A stretch of 64,000 bases of DNA from Amycolatopsis aidingensis (GTDB lineage Bacteria; Actinomycetota; Actinomycetes; Mycobacteriales; Pseudonocardiaceae), in the NCBI RefSeq assembly GCF_018885265.1, contig NZ_CP076538.1:7352001-7416000 (forward strand), in the 5' to 3' direction. Shown piece after piece: positions 45,301 to 53,074 of this stretch (position 1 is the stretch's first letter; every line of letters starts with the position of its first letter). Below the pieces are notes generated by a model, which saw nothing but the letters and a program-made list of their open reading frames with translations, searched no databases and had not been told where the DNA came from. Position numbers and translations under genes: made by a program.

Positions 45301-45630
45301 GGGCACGCGAGCACGGCGCTGGAGCTGGCCCGCGCGGGCGGCTTCCGGCAGTGCACCGGCCAGGCACTGACCACGCTGGCCGAGACCTACCTCGCCAGGC
45401 GGGAGTACGCGCGCGCCGCCGAGCACGCCGGGCAGGCGCTGACCGCGCACCACGAAGTCGGCTACCGGCTCGGCGCGGCCCGCACGCTGCGCGTACTCGG
45501 CGAGATCCGGCACGGGGAGGGAGATCCGGCCGCCGCCCGATCGCACTGGCGGGACGCGCTGGCGATCTGCACGGAACTGGGGGCGTCCGAAGCTCACCGA
45601 ATCCGCTCGCTACTCGAAGCCGGGGACTGA
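42304..45630 (+). CDS. AfsR/SARP-family pathway regulator
   Basis: The 1108-aa protein has a SARP wHTH (1-95, MEFRILGPVEVRGKGVPAQLGG start), a BTAD helical domain (96-245), then an NB-ARC ATPase with Walker A GTAGVGKT (310-317) and Walker B LILLD (390-394). Winged helices follow, then about ten TPR-like repeats from about 690 to the end (SLAHAYFDFGDYTRAL and similar). SARPs activate antibiotic clusters by binding heptameric repeats and recruiting RNA polymerase. AfsR forms also respond to ATP or phosphorylation. The PKS gene follows 35 bp later on the same strand and is the expected target. Confidence 0.95.
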   Translation: MEFRILGPVEVRGKGVPAQLGGQKQVALLSALIAQANHVVPLERLIEATWGAHPPASAQAALHTLISRLRRTLAAAEPGADARIVTQPTGYLLRLEPGESDLEEYRERVSRARAAAAAGKPAEAAREFQAGLRLWRGPALAGVSGGVARSHGASLDETRMDIVEEHTEVRLELGEHAELLSELRNLIAAHPLRERLRGQFMLALYRCGRQADALAAYQDIYRLLGDELGIRPGQALRGLHQRILTADPALDPAGEPEQERAAEPVPPRQLPGDIANFTGRTAYLEELDKLLTDQDQRGEDTAVVISAIAGTAGVGKTALALHWAHRVAGALPDGQLYVNLRGYAPTEPMRPAEALVRFLRALGVPNQRIPLDEDEQAAMYRSLLAGKRVLILLDNAAGAAQVRPLLPGTRSCLVVVTSRSDLRGLTGLQDARRLVLPVLTPDEARTLLGRIIGEQRVRAEPEAAAELARLCGHLPLALRIAAAHILGRGLPDIAAYLAELTGGDRLERLAIEDDQQAAVRASFDLSYRRLAPAAARLFRLLGLVPGQDFTPPVAAALLDAPVGEAARLLDTLAAAHLVEQETPGRFHFHDLLRRYAGEQAAAQDPRAELDAALRRLLQLYLRTADTACRRLFPEFVRILGEADGQDGQGSDARTGIAPLRFTANAQALAWLDTECANLVAAIEDAAEHGPHELSWQLVDALYGYLHSRMLRADYWVRAANTGLRAAREQGAELGAAAMLHSLAHAYFDFGDYTRALNLSRQAHQTYRPVADGRDPAAEAEILKLRGVCCWLLARFEEALDCFTAARDGYHRAGRRSAEAVALNTMCLVFVERGEFAKVLEYNERALAIHREAGARIGEAVSVHLHGYVCGELGRYPEALEADTRALELYAETGFRYNEASVLKCMAVVHRDTGDHQRALDHCLRSLEVARELSDRRAQCHALDGLASIYLCLDRPEDALRHGEDALELSRTTGFRRGELDALTVLAEVHRREGRTEEALGHASTALELARAGGFRQCTGQALTTLAETYLARREYARAAEHAGQALTAHHEVGYRLGAARTLRVLGEIRHGEGDPAAARSHWRDALAICTELGASEAHRIRSLLEAGD

Positions 45631-45665
45631 CCGGCGACGAGCGGGCGAGCCCGTGGAGGTTCCCC

Positions 45666-48600
45666 GTGCCCAGTGACGCACGCGACCCGATCGCGGTGGT
45701 CGGTATCGGCTGCCGGTTCCCAGGGGCGCATGGCCCGCAGGAGTTCTGGCGGCTGCTGCGCTCCGGCCAGGACGCGGTGACCGAGATCCCGCAGCGCCGC
45801 CGCGAACTCGGCGGGTTCGATCAGGCGGCACGGCGCGAGCTGGCCGGACGTAAGGGCGGTTTCCTCACCGGGATCGAGGAGTTCGACCCAGGGTTCTTCG
45901 GCATCCCGCCGCGGGATGCGCACCGGATGGACCCGCAGCAACGGCTGTTACTGGAGACCGCGTGGGAGGCGCTGGAGGACGCCGGGCTGTGCCCGCGGGG
46001 GCAGGCCGGGCTGTCCGGAAGGGCCGGGGTGTTCGTCGGGCAGTCGGTCGCGGACTACTGGGAGCTGCAGCAGCGCGCTGTGCAGGGGCAGCGCACCGAA
46101 CCACAGGCGGCGCTGAGCGGCATCCGGGCCATGCTCTCCGGCTACCTCTCCCACCTGCTCGAACTGAGTGGCCCGAGCCTCTCGGTGGACACCGCCTGCT
46201 CCTCCTCGCTGGTCGCGGTGCGACTGGCGGCGCAGAGCCTGCGCACCGGCGAGTGCGAGCTGGCGCTGGCGGGCGGGGTGAACCTGCTGCTGGCCCAGGA
46301 GAACTTCCTCGGCCTCGCCCGGCACGGGCTGTTCGCGGGCGACGGCAGGTGCAAGTTCGCCGACGCGGCCGCCGACGGTTTCGTGCGCGGCGACGGCGTG
46401 GGCCTGGTGGTGCTGAAACCGCTGCGGTCGGCGCTGGCCGCGCGGGACCGGGTGTACGCCGTGCTGCTCGGCGGGGCGCTGAACAACGACGGCGGGCGGG
46501 GCGGCGCGCTCGGCAGGCCCGCGGCGCCGGGGCAGTCGGAGGTGTTGCGCGCGGCCTACCTTGACGCAGGCGTGGCCGCGGCCGAGGTGGACTACGTGGA
46601 GGCGCACGGGGCGGGCACGGCGGTTGGCGACCCGGTGGAGCTGGCCGCGCTGGGTGAGGTGCTCGGCGCTGGCAGGCCTGCGGCGCGGGCGCTGCGGGTC
46701 GGCTCGGTGAAGACCAACCTCGGGCACACCGAGGCGGCAGCCGGGATCGCCGGGCTGATCAAGGCCGCGCTCTGCCTGCACCACGCCCGGATACCGCCGA
46801 GCCTGCACCTGCACGAGCCCAACCCGGCAATCGACTGGGCCGGACTGCCGCTGACCGTGCCGACCACGGCGGAACCGCTACCCGAGCGGGACCGCCCCCA
46901 CCTGGCCGGAGTGAGCTCCTTCGGGATCTCCGGCACGAACGTGCATCTGGTGCTGGCCGAGGCACCGCGGGCAGCGCACCCGCCGGAGCCGCCGGGGCCA
47001 GTGGTGCTCACCCTGTCCGCGCACACCCCGGCGGCGCTGCGCGCGCTGGCCTGCGCCTACCCGGAGTACCTGGAACGGGGCGAGTTCGCGCTGGCCGACC
47101 TGTGCCACACCGCCGCGGTCCGGCGCGGGCACCACCCGCACCGGCTGGCCGTGCTCGGGAACTCCGCGGGCGAGCTGGCCGCGCGGCTACGCGGGTTCCT
47201 CGCCGGGGATCCGGGCCCCGGGACGGTCGCCGGGCAGGCCACGGCGCCGCCAAGGGTTGCCTTCGTGTTCCCGGGCCAGGGGGCGCAGTGGGCAGGCATG
47301 GGCCACGAGCTGCTGGAGACCGAACCGGTGTTCCGGGACTCGCTGGCCCGGTGCGACCGTGCCGTCCGCGCCGAGACCGGCTGGTCGGTGCTGGAGCGGC
47401 TGCACGGTCCGGCCGAGGGGGACCCGGTGCAGGTGTTGCAGCCGACCCTGTGGGCGGTGCAGGTGGCCCTGGCCGCACTCTGGCGTTCCTGGGGGATCGA
47501 GCCGGATGCGGTGCTCGGGCACAGCATGGGCGAGGTCGCGGCGGCCTGCGTGGCGGGGGCGCTCGGCGTGTCCGAGGCGGCGGCGGTGATCTGCCGCCGC
47601 AGCGCGCTGGCCGCCAGGCTGGCCGGGCGCGGCGGGATGCTGTCGGTCGCCCTGCCTGCCGAGGCGGCGGCCGCCGCGATCGCCGGGCGCACCGGGCGGG
47701 TCGCGGTGGCGGTGAGCAACGCGCCCTCGGCCACCGTGCTGTCCGGGGACCGCACCGCGCTGGCCGAGGTCGCAGCCGAGCTCACCGAACGCGGGGTGTC
47801 CTGCCGGTGGATCGAGGTCACCTTCGCAGCGCACAGCCCGCAGGTGGACGAGCTTTCCGGCGAGCTGCGGCAGCGGCTGGCCGGGCTGCGCGCCCGGCCA
47901 CCGCGGATCACGTTCCAGTCCACCGTGCCCGGCGGCCCGCCCGCTGGCCTGCTGGACGCCGGGTACTGGGTGCGCAACCTGCGCGAGCCGGTGCGGTTCG
48001 GCGACGGGGCCGGGCGGTTGCTGCGCGCAGGGATCACGGTGTTCCTCGAGCTCAGCCCGCACCCGATCCTGCTGCCAGCCGTGGCGGAGTGCGCGGAGGC
48101 CGAGGGCAGGCCGGTGACCGCACTGCCCTCGCTGCGCCGGACCGAGCCGGAACGGGAGGGCCTGCTCGGCTCGCTGGCCGCACTGCACGTGCGCGGCTGC
48201 CCGGTCCGGTGGCGGCGGGTGTACCCCGGCGGCCGGGTGGTCTCGCTGCCGCCGTACCGCTGGGACCGCGGGCGGTACTGGATCACCCCACAGCCCCGGC
48301 CCGCTCCCGGCCACCCGCTGCTGGGCACTCCGGTCGACACCGCGGGCACGGAGCGCTGCTGGGAGGGCAGGCTGGACTGGGAACGCAACGGCTACCTCGC
48401 CGACCACCGGGTGCGGGAGGCGATCGTGTTCCCCGGCTCGGGGTACTGCGAGCTGGCGGTGGCCGCGGTGCGCGAGCTGACCGGGGCACGGGCGATCACC
48501 ATCACCGGGGTGCGGCTGCGCACCGCGCTGCTGCTGCGCGCGGGCGAGTCCCCGCTGCTGCGGGTCCGGCTGGTCCCGCGGCCGGGGTCGGGCTGGCGGG

Positions 48601-50783
48601 TGGAGATCCTGAGCAACCAGGACGGCGGGTGGGTCACCCATGCCAGCGGGACGGCGCGGGCCGACGCGGCGCGGCCACCGGCAGGGGAGTCCCCGGCCGA
48701 GGTCAGGGCTCGCTGCCGGGAGAAGTTGTCCGGGCCGGGGTTGTACCGCCGGATCGGCGCGGGCGGCAACGAGTGGCGGGAGCGGTTCCAGGGGGTCGCC
48801 GAGGTCTGGTGCGGCCGGGGCGAGGCGCTGGCCAGGGTCGTCTGCCCGGAGTCGCTGCGCGCCGAACTGGCCGGGTTCCACCTGCACCCGGCGGTGCTGG
48901 ACGCCTGCGGGCAGGCACTGGCCGCCGCGGCAGGCGAGCCGCGCGGCCCGCTGGTGCTCGGCGGCACCAGGGAGGCCCGGATCCACGGCAGCCTCGGCGA
49001 GCGGTTGTGGAGCCATGCGGTGCTGACCGGGCGCGGGCCGGACGGCTCCCCGCGCGGCGATCTCCGGGTGCTGGACGAGGCAGGGAACTGCGTACTGGAA
49101 CTGCACGGGACCAGCGCTCGGTACCTGCGTCCCGGTACGCCCGAGCTGTACGAGCTGCGCTGGGAACGTGCCCGGGGCATGCGGGAGCGGCGGCCGGAGA
49201 CGCAGGGTACCTGGCTGGTGCTGCCCGATGCCGGGGGTGTCGGGCAGCGGTTGCGGGAGCTCCTGCTGGCCGGGGGCGAGGACTGCCTGCTGGCCGGGCC
49301 GGAAGTGGATCCGGCCGGGTTAGCGCTCGCGGACGCCCCGATCCGCGGGGTGGTGTACCTGGCCTGCCTGGACCTCCGCGCGGACTCGCCGGTGCCCGAG
49401 GCACTGGAGCTGGGGTGCGGCACGGTGCTGCGCCTGGTGCGCGCCCTGCGCGGGGTGCGCACCAGGTTGTGGCTGGTGACCTGTGGGGCGCAGCCCGCAG
49501 GCTTGCCGGTGCGGACCCCGCTGGCCGCGCCGCTGTGGGGGCTCGGGCGGGTGCTGGCGCAGGAGCACCCCTGCCTGCGCCCCACCCTGGTGGACCTGGA
49601 CGAGCGCGCCCCCGCCGCGGCTGCCGCGGCACTGCACCGGCAGCTGCGCGCGGCTGGCGAGGAGAACCAGCTCGCGCTGCGCGGGCCGGAGCGATACGTG
49701 GCCCGGCTGGCCCGGTACCGGCCGCCGGAGCGGGCGCCGGAAACGGCTGGCCCCTCCGGCGGCAGCTACCTGGTCACCGGCGGGCTGGGCGGTATCGGCC
49801 GCAGGGTGGCGGCCTGGCTGGCCGGGCGCGGCGCCCGGCACCTGGTGCTCACCGGCCGCTCCGCTGGGCAGGCACCCGAGCTGGCGGGCGCCCGGGTGCA
49901 CTACGCGCGGGTGGACGTGGCCGACGAACCGGCGATGCGCGCGCTGCTGGCCGGCCTGCGGCGGCGGGGCTGGCCACCGGTGCGCGGGGTGTTCCACGCG
50001 GCGGGAGTGGTGGAGTTCGCGCTCGCCGAGGCCATCGACCCGGCCCGGTTGCCGGAGCTGACCCGGGCCAAGATCGCCGGTGCGCTGGTACTGCACCGGC
50101 TGTTTCCCGGCACCGAGCTGGCCGAGTTCGTGCTGTTCTCCTCGGTGGCCGCGGTGCTGCACCTGCCAGCCATGGGCAGCTACGCCGCGGGCAACGCCTT
50201 CCTGGACGCGCTCGCGCACTACCGGCGGGCCCGTGGCGAGGTGGCGACCACCGTCAACTGGGGGGTGTGGCACTCGGTGGGCATGGCGGCGCGGGCCGGG
50301 CACTCCTCCCGGCCCGCGCTGCCGGAGGGGATGAGCGGGTTCGCGCCGGAGCAGGGGCTCGCGCTGCTGGAGCGGGTGCTGCGGGAGGGACCGGCGCAGG
50401 TGGCCGCCTTCACCGCGGACTGGGCCAGGGTGCGGGCCGCGCACCCGGCGGAGGCCCGGCTGCCGGTGTTGCGCGAGCTGGTGCCCGCCGGACCGGAACC
50501 AGCCGCCGCCGGCGAGCCGGAGCGGCCGGTGGGCCGGGCCGCGGTCACCGCCTACCTGGTGCGGCAGCTGGCCGCGGTGCTGGAACTGCCCCCGGAACGG
50601 ATCGACCAGGACACGCCGCTGCACCGGATGGGGCTCGGCTCGCTGTCCGCACTCGAGCTGCGCAACCGGGTGACCGCCGCCCTCGGTGTGACCCTGCCGG
50701 TGACCCAGCTGCTCGGCGGGCATTCGGTGGCCCAGCTGACCGAAACCGTCCTAGCCGAACCAACCCGAGCGGGAGGGCCCTGA
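45666..50783 (+). CDS. Type I polyketide synthase, single module KS-AT-DH-KR-ACP
   Basis: The 1705-aa enzyme starts at a GTG at 45666 with GGAGG 6 bases upstream. KS: about 8-430, catalytic C178 (DTACSSS), H314 and H354. AT: about 530-820, S620 in GHSMGE, and FAAH at 720-723 where other ATs carry YASH or HAFH, so extender choice is open. DH: about 882-1150 with H914 and D1079, both kept. KR: about 1365-1545 with TGGLGGIG, K1469, S1493, Y1506, N1510. ACP: about 1625-1697, phosphopantetheine site S1659 in GLGSL. There is no ER, TE, docking helix or second module. One partially reducing module of this size matches iterative aromatic or 6-methylsalicylate-type bacterial PKSs, though a stray modular unit is possible. 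The TGA stop opens a family A repeat. Confidence 0.95.
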   Translation: MPSDARDPIAVVGIGCRFPGAHGPQEFWRLLRSGQDAVTEIPQRRRELGGFDQAARRELAGRKGGFLTGIEEFDPGFFGIPPRDAHRMDPQQRLLLETAWEALEDAGLCPRGQAGLSGRAGVFVGQSVADYWELQQRAVQGQRTEPQAALSGIRAMLSGYLSHLLELSGPSLSVDTACSSSLVAVRLAAQSLRTGECELALAGGVNLLLAQENFLGLARHGLFAGDGRCKFADAAADGFVRGDGVGLVVLKPLRSALAARDRVYAVLLGGALNNDGGRGGALGRPAAPGQSEVLRAAYLDAGVAAAEVDYVEAHGAGTAVGDPVELAALGEVLGAGRPAARALRVGSVKTNLGHTEAAAGIAGLIKAALCLHHARIPPSLHLHEPNPAIDWAGLPLTVPTTAEPLPERDRPHLAGVSSFGISGTNVHLVLAEAPRAAHPPEPPGPVVLTLSAHTPAALRALACAYPEYLERGEFALADLCHTAAVRRGHHPHRLAVLGNSAGELAARLRGFLAGDPGPGTVAGQATAPPRVAFVFPGQGAQWAGMGHELLETEPVFRDSLARCDRAVRAETGWSVLERLHGPAEGDPVQVLQPTLWAVQVALAALWRSWGIEPDAVLGHSMGEVAAACVAGALGVSEAAAVICRRSALAARLAGRGGMLSVALPAEAAAAAIAGRTGRVAVAVSNAPSATVLSGDRTALAEVAAELTERGVSCRWIEVTFAAHSPQVDELSGELRQRLAGLRARPPRITFQSTVPGGPPAGLLDAGYWVRNLREPVRFGDGAGRLLRAGITVFLELSPHPILLPAVAECAEAEGRPVTALPSLRRTEPEREGLLGSLAALHVRGCPVRWRRVYPGGRVVSLPPYRWDRGRYWITPQPRPAPGHPLLGTPVDTAGTERCWEGRLDWERNGYLADHRVREAIVFPGSGYCELAVAAVRELTGARAITITGVRLRTALLLRAGESPLLRVRLVPRPGSGWRVEILSNQDGGWVTHASGTARADAARPPAGESPAEVRARCREKLSGPGLYRRIGAGGNEWRERFQGVAEVWCGRGEALARVVCPESLRAELAGFHLHPAVLDACGQALAAAAGEPRGPLVLGGTREARIHGSLGERLWSHAVLTGRGPDGSPRGDLRVLDEAGNCVLELHGTSARYLRPGTPELYELRWERARGMRERRPETQGTWLVLPDAGGVGQRLRELLLAGGEDCLLAGPEVDPAGLALADAPIRGVVYLACLDLRADSPVPEALELGCGTVLRLVRALRGVRTRLWLVTCGAQPAGLPVRTPLAAPLWGLGRVLAQEHPCLRPTLVDLDERAPAAAAAALHRQLRAAGEENQLALRGPERYVARLARYRPPERAPETAGPSGGSYLVTGGLGGIGRRVAAWLAGRGARHLVLTGRSAGQAPELAGARVHYARVDVADEPAMRALLAGLRRRGWPPVRGVFHAAGVVEFALAEAIDPARLPELTRAKIAGALVLHRLFPGTELAEFVLFSSVAAVLHLPAMGSYAAGNAFLDALAHYRRARGEVATTVNWGVWHSVGMAARAGHSSRPALPEGMSGFAPEQGLALLERVLREGPAQVAAFTADWARVRAAHPAEARLPVLRELVPAGPEPAAAGEPERPVGRAAVTAYLVRQLAAVLELPPERIDQDTPLHRMGLGSLSALELRNRVTAALGVTLPVTQLLGGHSVAQLTETVLAEPTRAGGP

Positions 50784-50855
50784 ACGTGGCTTTCCGGACG
50801 TTGAACGTCTCAAAAGTGCCGTTCACAACGCTGAGTGTCTCGAAAGCCACGTTCA
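50781..50855 (+). repeat. 75-bp palindromic element, copy 3 (family A)
   Basis: TGAACGTGGC (50781-50790) and GCCACGTTCA (50846-50855) are the ends. The orientation is the same as copy 2. The PKS stop codon TGA is the first triplet. The convergent patatin-like gene stops 7 bases beyond the right end. The interior carries more changes than the other copies (for example TCTC in place of TCCC). Confidence 0.9.
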
Positions 50856-50862
50856 CCCAGGT

Positions 50863-51732
50863 TCAGGAGTCCCAGAGCTCACGCACGCGCCCCGCCACGG
50901 AGGCGGACTGGGCTAGGCTCGCGCGCGCCGCTTCCGGCTGGCGGGAGGCGTCCCGCGGATCCCGCCCGAGCGCGGCACGCGTGCCCTCGTCCGGGCTGAG
51001 CACCAGCACCTCGCCCGCCGCCCGTACCGGGGCGGTCTGTTCCTGCACACCCGCCCCCGGCAGGCCGCGAATGTCCGGCACCGGCGCGAGCACCACGACC
51101 CGCGCGTACCCGGCGGCGAGGTCGGCGTTGGTCGGGGACCGGATGATGGCGTCCAGGTAGCGCCGCGTGCCGATGGTGACCGGGGACCAGACCCCGGGCA
51201 GCGCGCAGCTTGCCGCGACCGCGTCCACCAGGCTGGCGCCCGAGCCCACGCCGAAGGTGGCGAGCGCGCCGGAGGCCGCGTCCACGGCGGTGACCAGCAG
51301 CCGCCTGCCCGGCCATCCCGTGCCCGGCAGGTAGTCGGCGACGATCTCGCGCAGCGTGCTCTCCGGCCCGGCCCTTGCGGACAGCGCCAGCGCGCCCAGT
51401 CGCGCGCGGATCTCCGCCGCCGGCTTGCCGCTGTCGATCAGCGCGGACAGCGCCTCGGCGAACGGGGCCTGGCTTGGCGTGGTGCGCTCGTCGGTCCGCC
51501 GCGGCGGGGACAGCATGATCTCCAGCTGGCGCCGCAGGTCCATCCCGCAGGCGAGATGCGCCGCCGCCAGCGCCCCGGCGGAGGTGCCGATCAGCAGGTC
51601 GGCGCCTGCCAGATCCACCCCAGCCTCGTGCAGGCCGGTGAGCATGCCCCACTGCCACGCATATCCGGTGTTCCCGCCCCCGCCGAGCACGAGTGCCTTA
51701 CCCATTGGTTGCTTACCCAGTGGTGCAGCCAT
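50863..51732 (-). CDS. Patatin-like phospholipase family protein
   Basis: The 289-aa protein has the glycine-rich oxyanion motif LVLGGGGNTGYAW and nucleophile elbow GTSAG (about 49-53). The second catalytic acid is expected in a DG(G/A) motif, and here the equivalent is YLDAI, with Asp but not the following Gly. It would hydrolyse acyl esters of lipids. ATGs at 51732 and 51705 are both plausible. A role in releasing the PKS product has been raised for no such pair that I know of, so any link is positional. Confidence 0.75.
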   Translation of the reverse strand: MAAPLGKQPMGKALVLGGGGNTGYAWQWGMLTGLHEAGVDLAGADLLIGTSAGALAAAHLACGMDLRRQLEIMLSPPRRTDERTTPSQAPFAEALSALIDSGKPAAEIRARLGALALSARAGPESTLREIVADYLPGTGWPGRRLLVTAVDAASGALATFGVGSGASLVDAVAASCALPGVWSPVTIGTRRYLDAIIRSPTNADLAAGYARVVVLAPVPDIRGLPGAGVQEQTAPVRAAGEVLVLSPDEGTRAALGRDPRDASRQPEAARASLAQSASVAGRVRELWDS

Positions 51733-52044
51733 CGGTGCCGATCCCTCACCAGGACGATATACACATATACCAAACGAATTCTGTCAGTTACTTTCTGTCG
51801 TGCCAATCGGTCGTCCGGCGCAGTCGGAACCGGCAGTTGTCAGCGCACTGCAAGGCCGACGTGAGCGGCGTGTGCTGCACTCGACTGGCGCGAGCCGCGC
51901 CCGCGCGGGCCCCGGTCGTCACCCGCAGGGGGTACGGGTGACGGCCGGTGGCTGGGCCCGATCAAGCACCTCGATCGAGTGTTGTGGACGCTGTGGATAA
52001 CTCGGCAGTTGTACACAGGCTTCCTGTGGACAACTCCGGGAGGG
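51733..52044. other. Intergenic region with DnaA-box cluster
   Basis: No gene is visible in these 312 bp. The half nearest the patatin-like gene is AT-rich (TATACACATATACC near 51765) and suits its promoter. The other half contains four DnaA-box-like 9-mers at 51983-52033, directly beyond the stop of the SDR gene. Confidence 0.7.
51983..52033. promoter_or_regulatory. Cluster of four DnaA boxes
   Basis: TGTGGATAA (51992-52000) is the reverse of TTATCCACA, and TGTGGACAA (52025-52033) is the reverse of TTGTCCACA, the actinobacterial consensus. TTGTACACA (52009-52017) has one mismatch and TGTGGACGC (51983-51991) has two. Spacings between box starts are 9, 17 and 16 bp. No dnaA or dnaN is nearby, so this is not oriC by context. 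Confidence 0.7.
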
Positions 52045-52791
52045 TCAGCGGCCGCCGCCGATCGGCAGCACCGCGCCGGTGGCATAGGACGCCGCAGGGG
52101 ACAGCAACCAGAGCACGGCCTCGGCGATCTCCTCCGGCCGGGCGGGGCGGCCCAGCGGGATCGAGGGGGCGAGCCGTTCCAGCCGATCCGGCAGCCCCGC
52201 CCCGGCATGCAGGCCGGTCTCCACCGTGCCGGGGGCGACCGCGTTGACCCGGATCCGCTCGCCTGCCACCTCCTGGGCAAGGCCGAGGGTCATGGTCTCC
52301 ACCGCCGCCTTGCTGGCGGCGTAGTGCACCCACTCGCCGGCTGAGCCGAGCCGGGCCGCGGTGGAGGACACGTTCACGATCGCCCCGCCCCCGCCTCCGT
52401 AGCGGGTGGACATCCGGCGCACGGCCTCCCGCGCGCACAGGAACACGCCGGTCACGTTGACGTCGAGCACCCTGCGCACCGAGGAGACCCGCTGCTCGTC
52501 CAGCCTGCCAGGGGTGAAGCCGGTGATACCCGCGTTGTTCACCAGCCGGGTCAGCGGGCCGATCGCGGCGGCGGTCTCGAACAGGTTGTACACATCGTCC
52601 TCGTTCGACACATCGGCCTGCACCGCCAGCGCCCGCCGCCCGCAGGCCTGCACATGCTCCATCACCGCGTTCGCCGCCTCGACGTCGGTCACGTAGTTGA
52701 CCACTACGTCGTAGCCGTGCTCCGCGGCCAGCAGGCAGATCGCCGCACCGATGCCGCGGCTACCGCCGGTAACCACTAGTACACCCGCCAT
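52045..52791 (-). CDS. Short-chain dehydrogenase/reductase (FabG-like)
   Basis: The 248-aa protein from the ATG at 52791 has a TGGSRGIG cofactor motif near the N terminus, NNAG in LVNNAGITG, catalytic Ser in VSSTAARLG, and YAASKAA with Tyr and Lys. The C-terminal GRPARPEEIAEAVLWLLSP is typical of FabG-like SDRs. It could reduce a beta-ketoacyl or sugar carbonyl. The PKS already has a KR, so dependence on the PKS is open. It stands alone, 253 bp before the protease leader. Confidence 0.88.
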   Translation of the reverse strand: MAGVLVVTGGSRGIGAAICLLAAEHGYDVVVNYVTDVEAANAVMEHVQACGRRALAVQADVSNEDDVYNLFETAAAIGPLTRLVNNAGITGFTPGRLDEQRVSSVRRVLDVNVTGVFLCAREAVRRMSTRYGGGGGAIVNVSSTAARLGSAGEWVHYAASKAAVETMTLGLAQEVAGERIRVNAVAPGTVETGLHAGAGLPDRLERLAPSIPLGRPARPEEIAEAVLWLLSPAASYATGAVLPIGGGR

Positions 52792-53074
52792 GACCACAGT
52801 GTGGCACCGCGGAGGGACCCGGCTCCAGGCCGAAATTTCAGCCTTAACAGTTCACAATAAACCTTGAAAGTTCAACAGTCATAGCCGCTGCCTGCTGGTT
52901 CCGGTTCTTGTCAAAATGCAAGCAAACGATAAAGGAATTTAATTTCAACACGTAGCATATGGGTACGTAACAATTCAAGACTTTGGGTTCGACCTGGGGG
53001 GATGTAATTTCGTAGCCGCAAAGACACCCCTGCGTGCATACCCCTGCACGTCTTTGACGCAAAGGAAAACATCC
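52792..53074. other. Intergenic leader of the secreted protease
   Basis: No gene is seen in these 283 bp. The central part is unusually AT-rich for the window (AAAGGAATTTAATTTC near 52935). It probably contains the promoters for both the SDR and the protease. A hairpin at 53019-53056 with CAAAGAC/GTCTTTG outer and GTGCA/TGCAC inner stems precedes the ribosome site. Confidence 0.6.
53019..53056 (+). promoter_or_regulatory. Leader hairpin before the protease gene
   Basis: CAAAGAC (53019-53025) pairs with GTCTTTG (53050-53056), and inside them GTGCA pairs with TGCAC. ACCCCTGC is repeated within. The hairpin ends 8 bases before AAAGGAA and the ATG at 53075, so it could influence translation or mark a regulator site. 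Confidence 0.35.

Noticed and set aside
44778..45665. An N-terminal extension of the PKS of nearly 300 residues overlapping the SARP gene
   Set aside because: The stretch overlaps a well-supported TPR region in another frame and is Arg/Gly/Ala-rich. The GTG at 45666 has a good ribosome site and starts the canonical KS sequence.
48300..49150. DH domain judged inactive or a product template domain
   Set aside because: H914 and D1079 are both in place with ADHR and HPAVLD contexts, so an active dehydratase is the better reading.
51983..52033. Replication origin
   Set aside because: DnaA boxes are present but dnaA, dnaN, gyrB and other origin genes are absent, and the cluster is short.
52792..53074. 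ydaO-type or other known riboswitch in the protease leader
   Set aside because: I could not match conserved riboswitch core motifs. The local hairpin is a simple stem.
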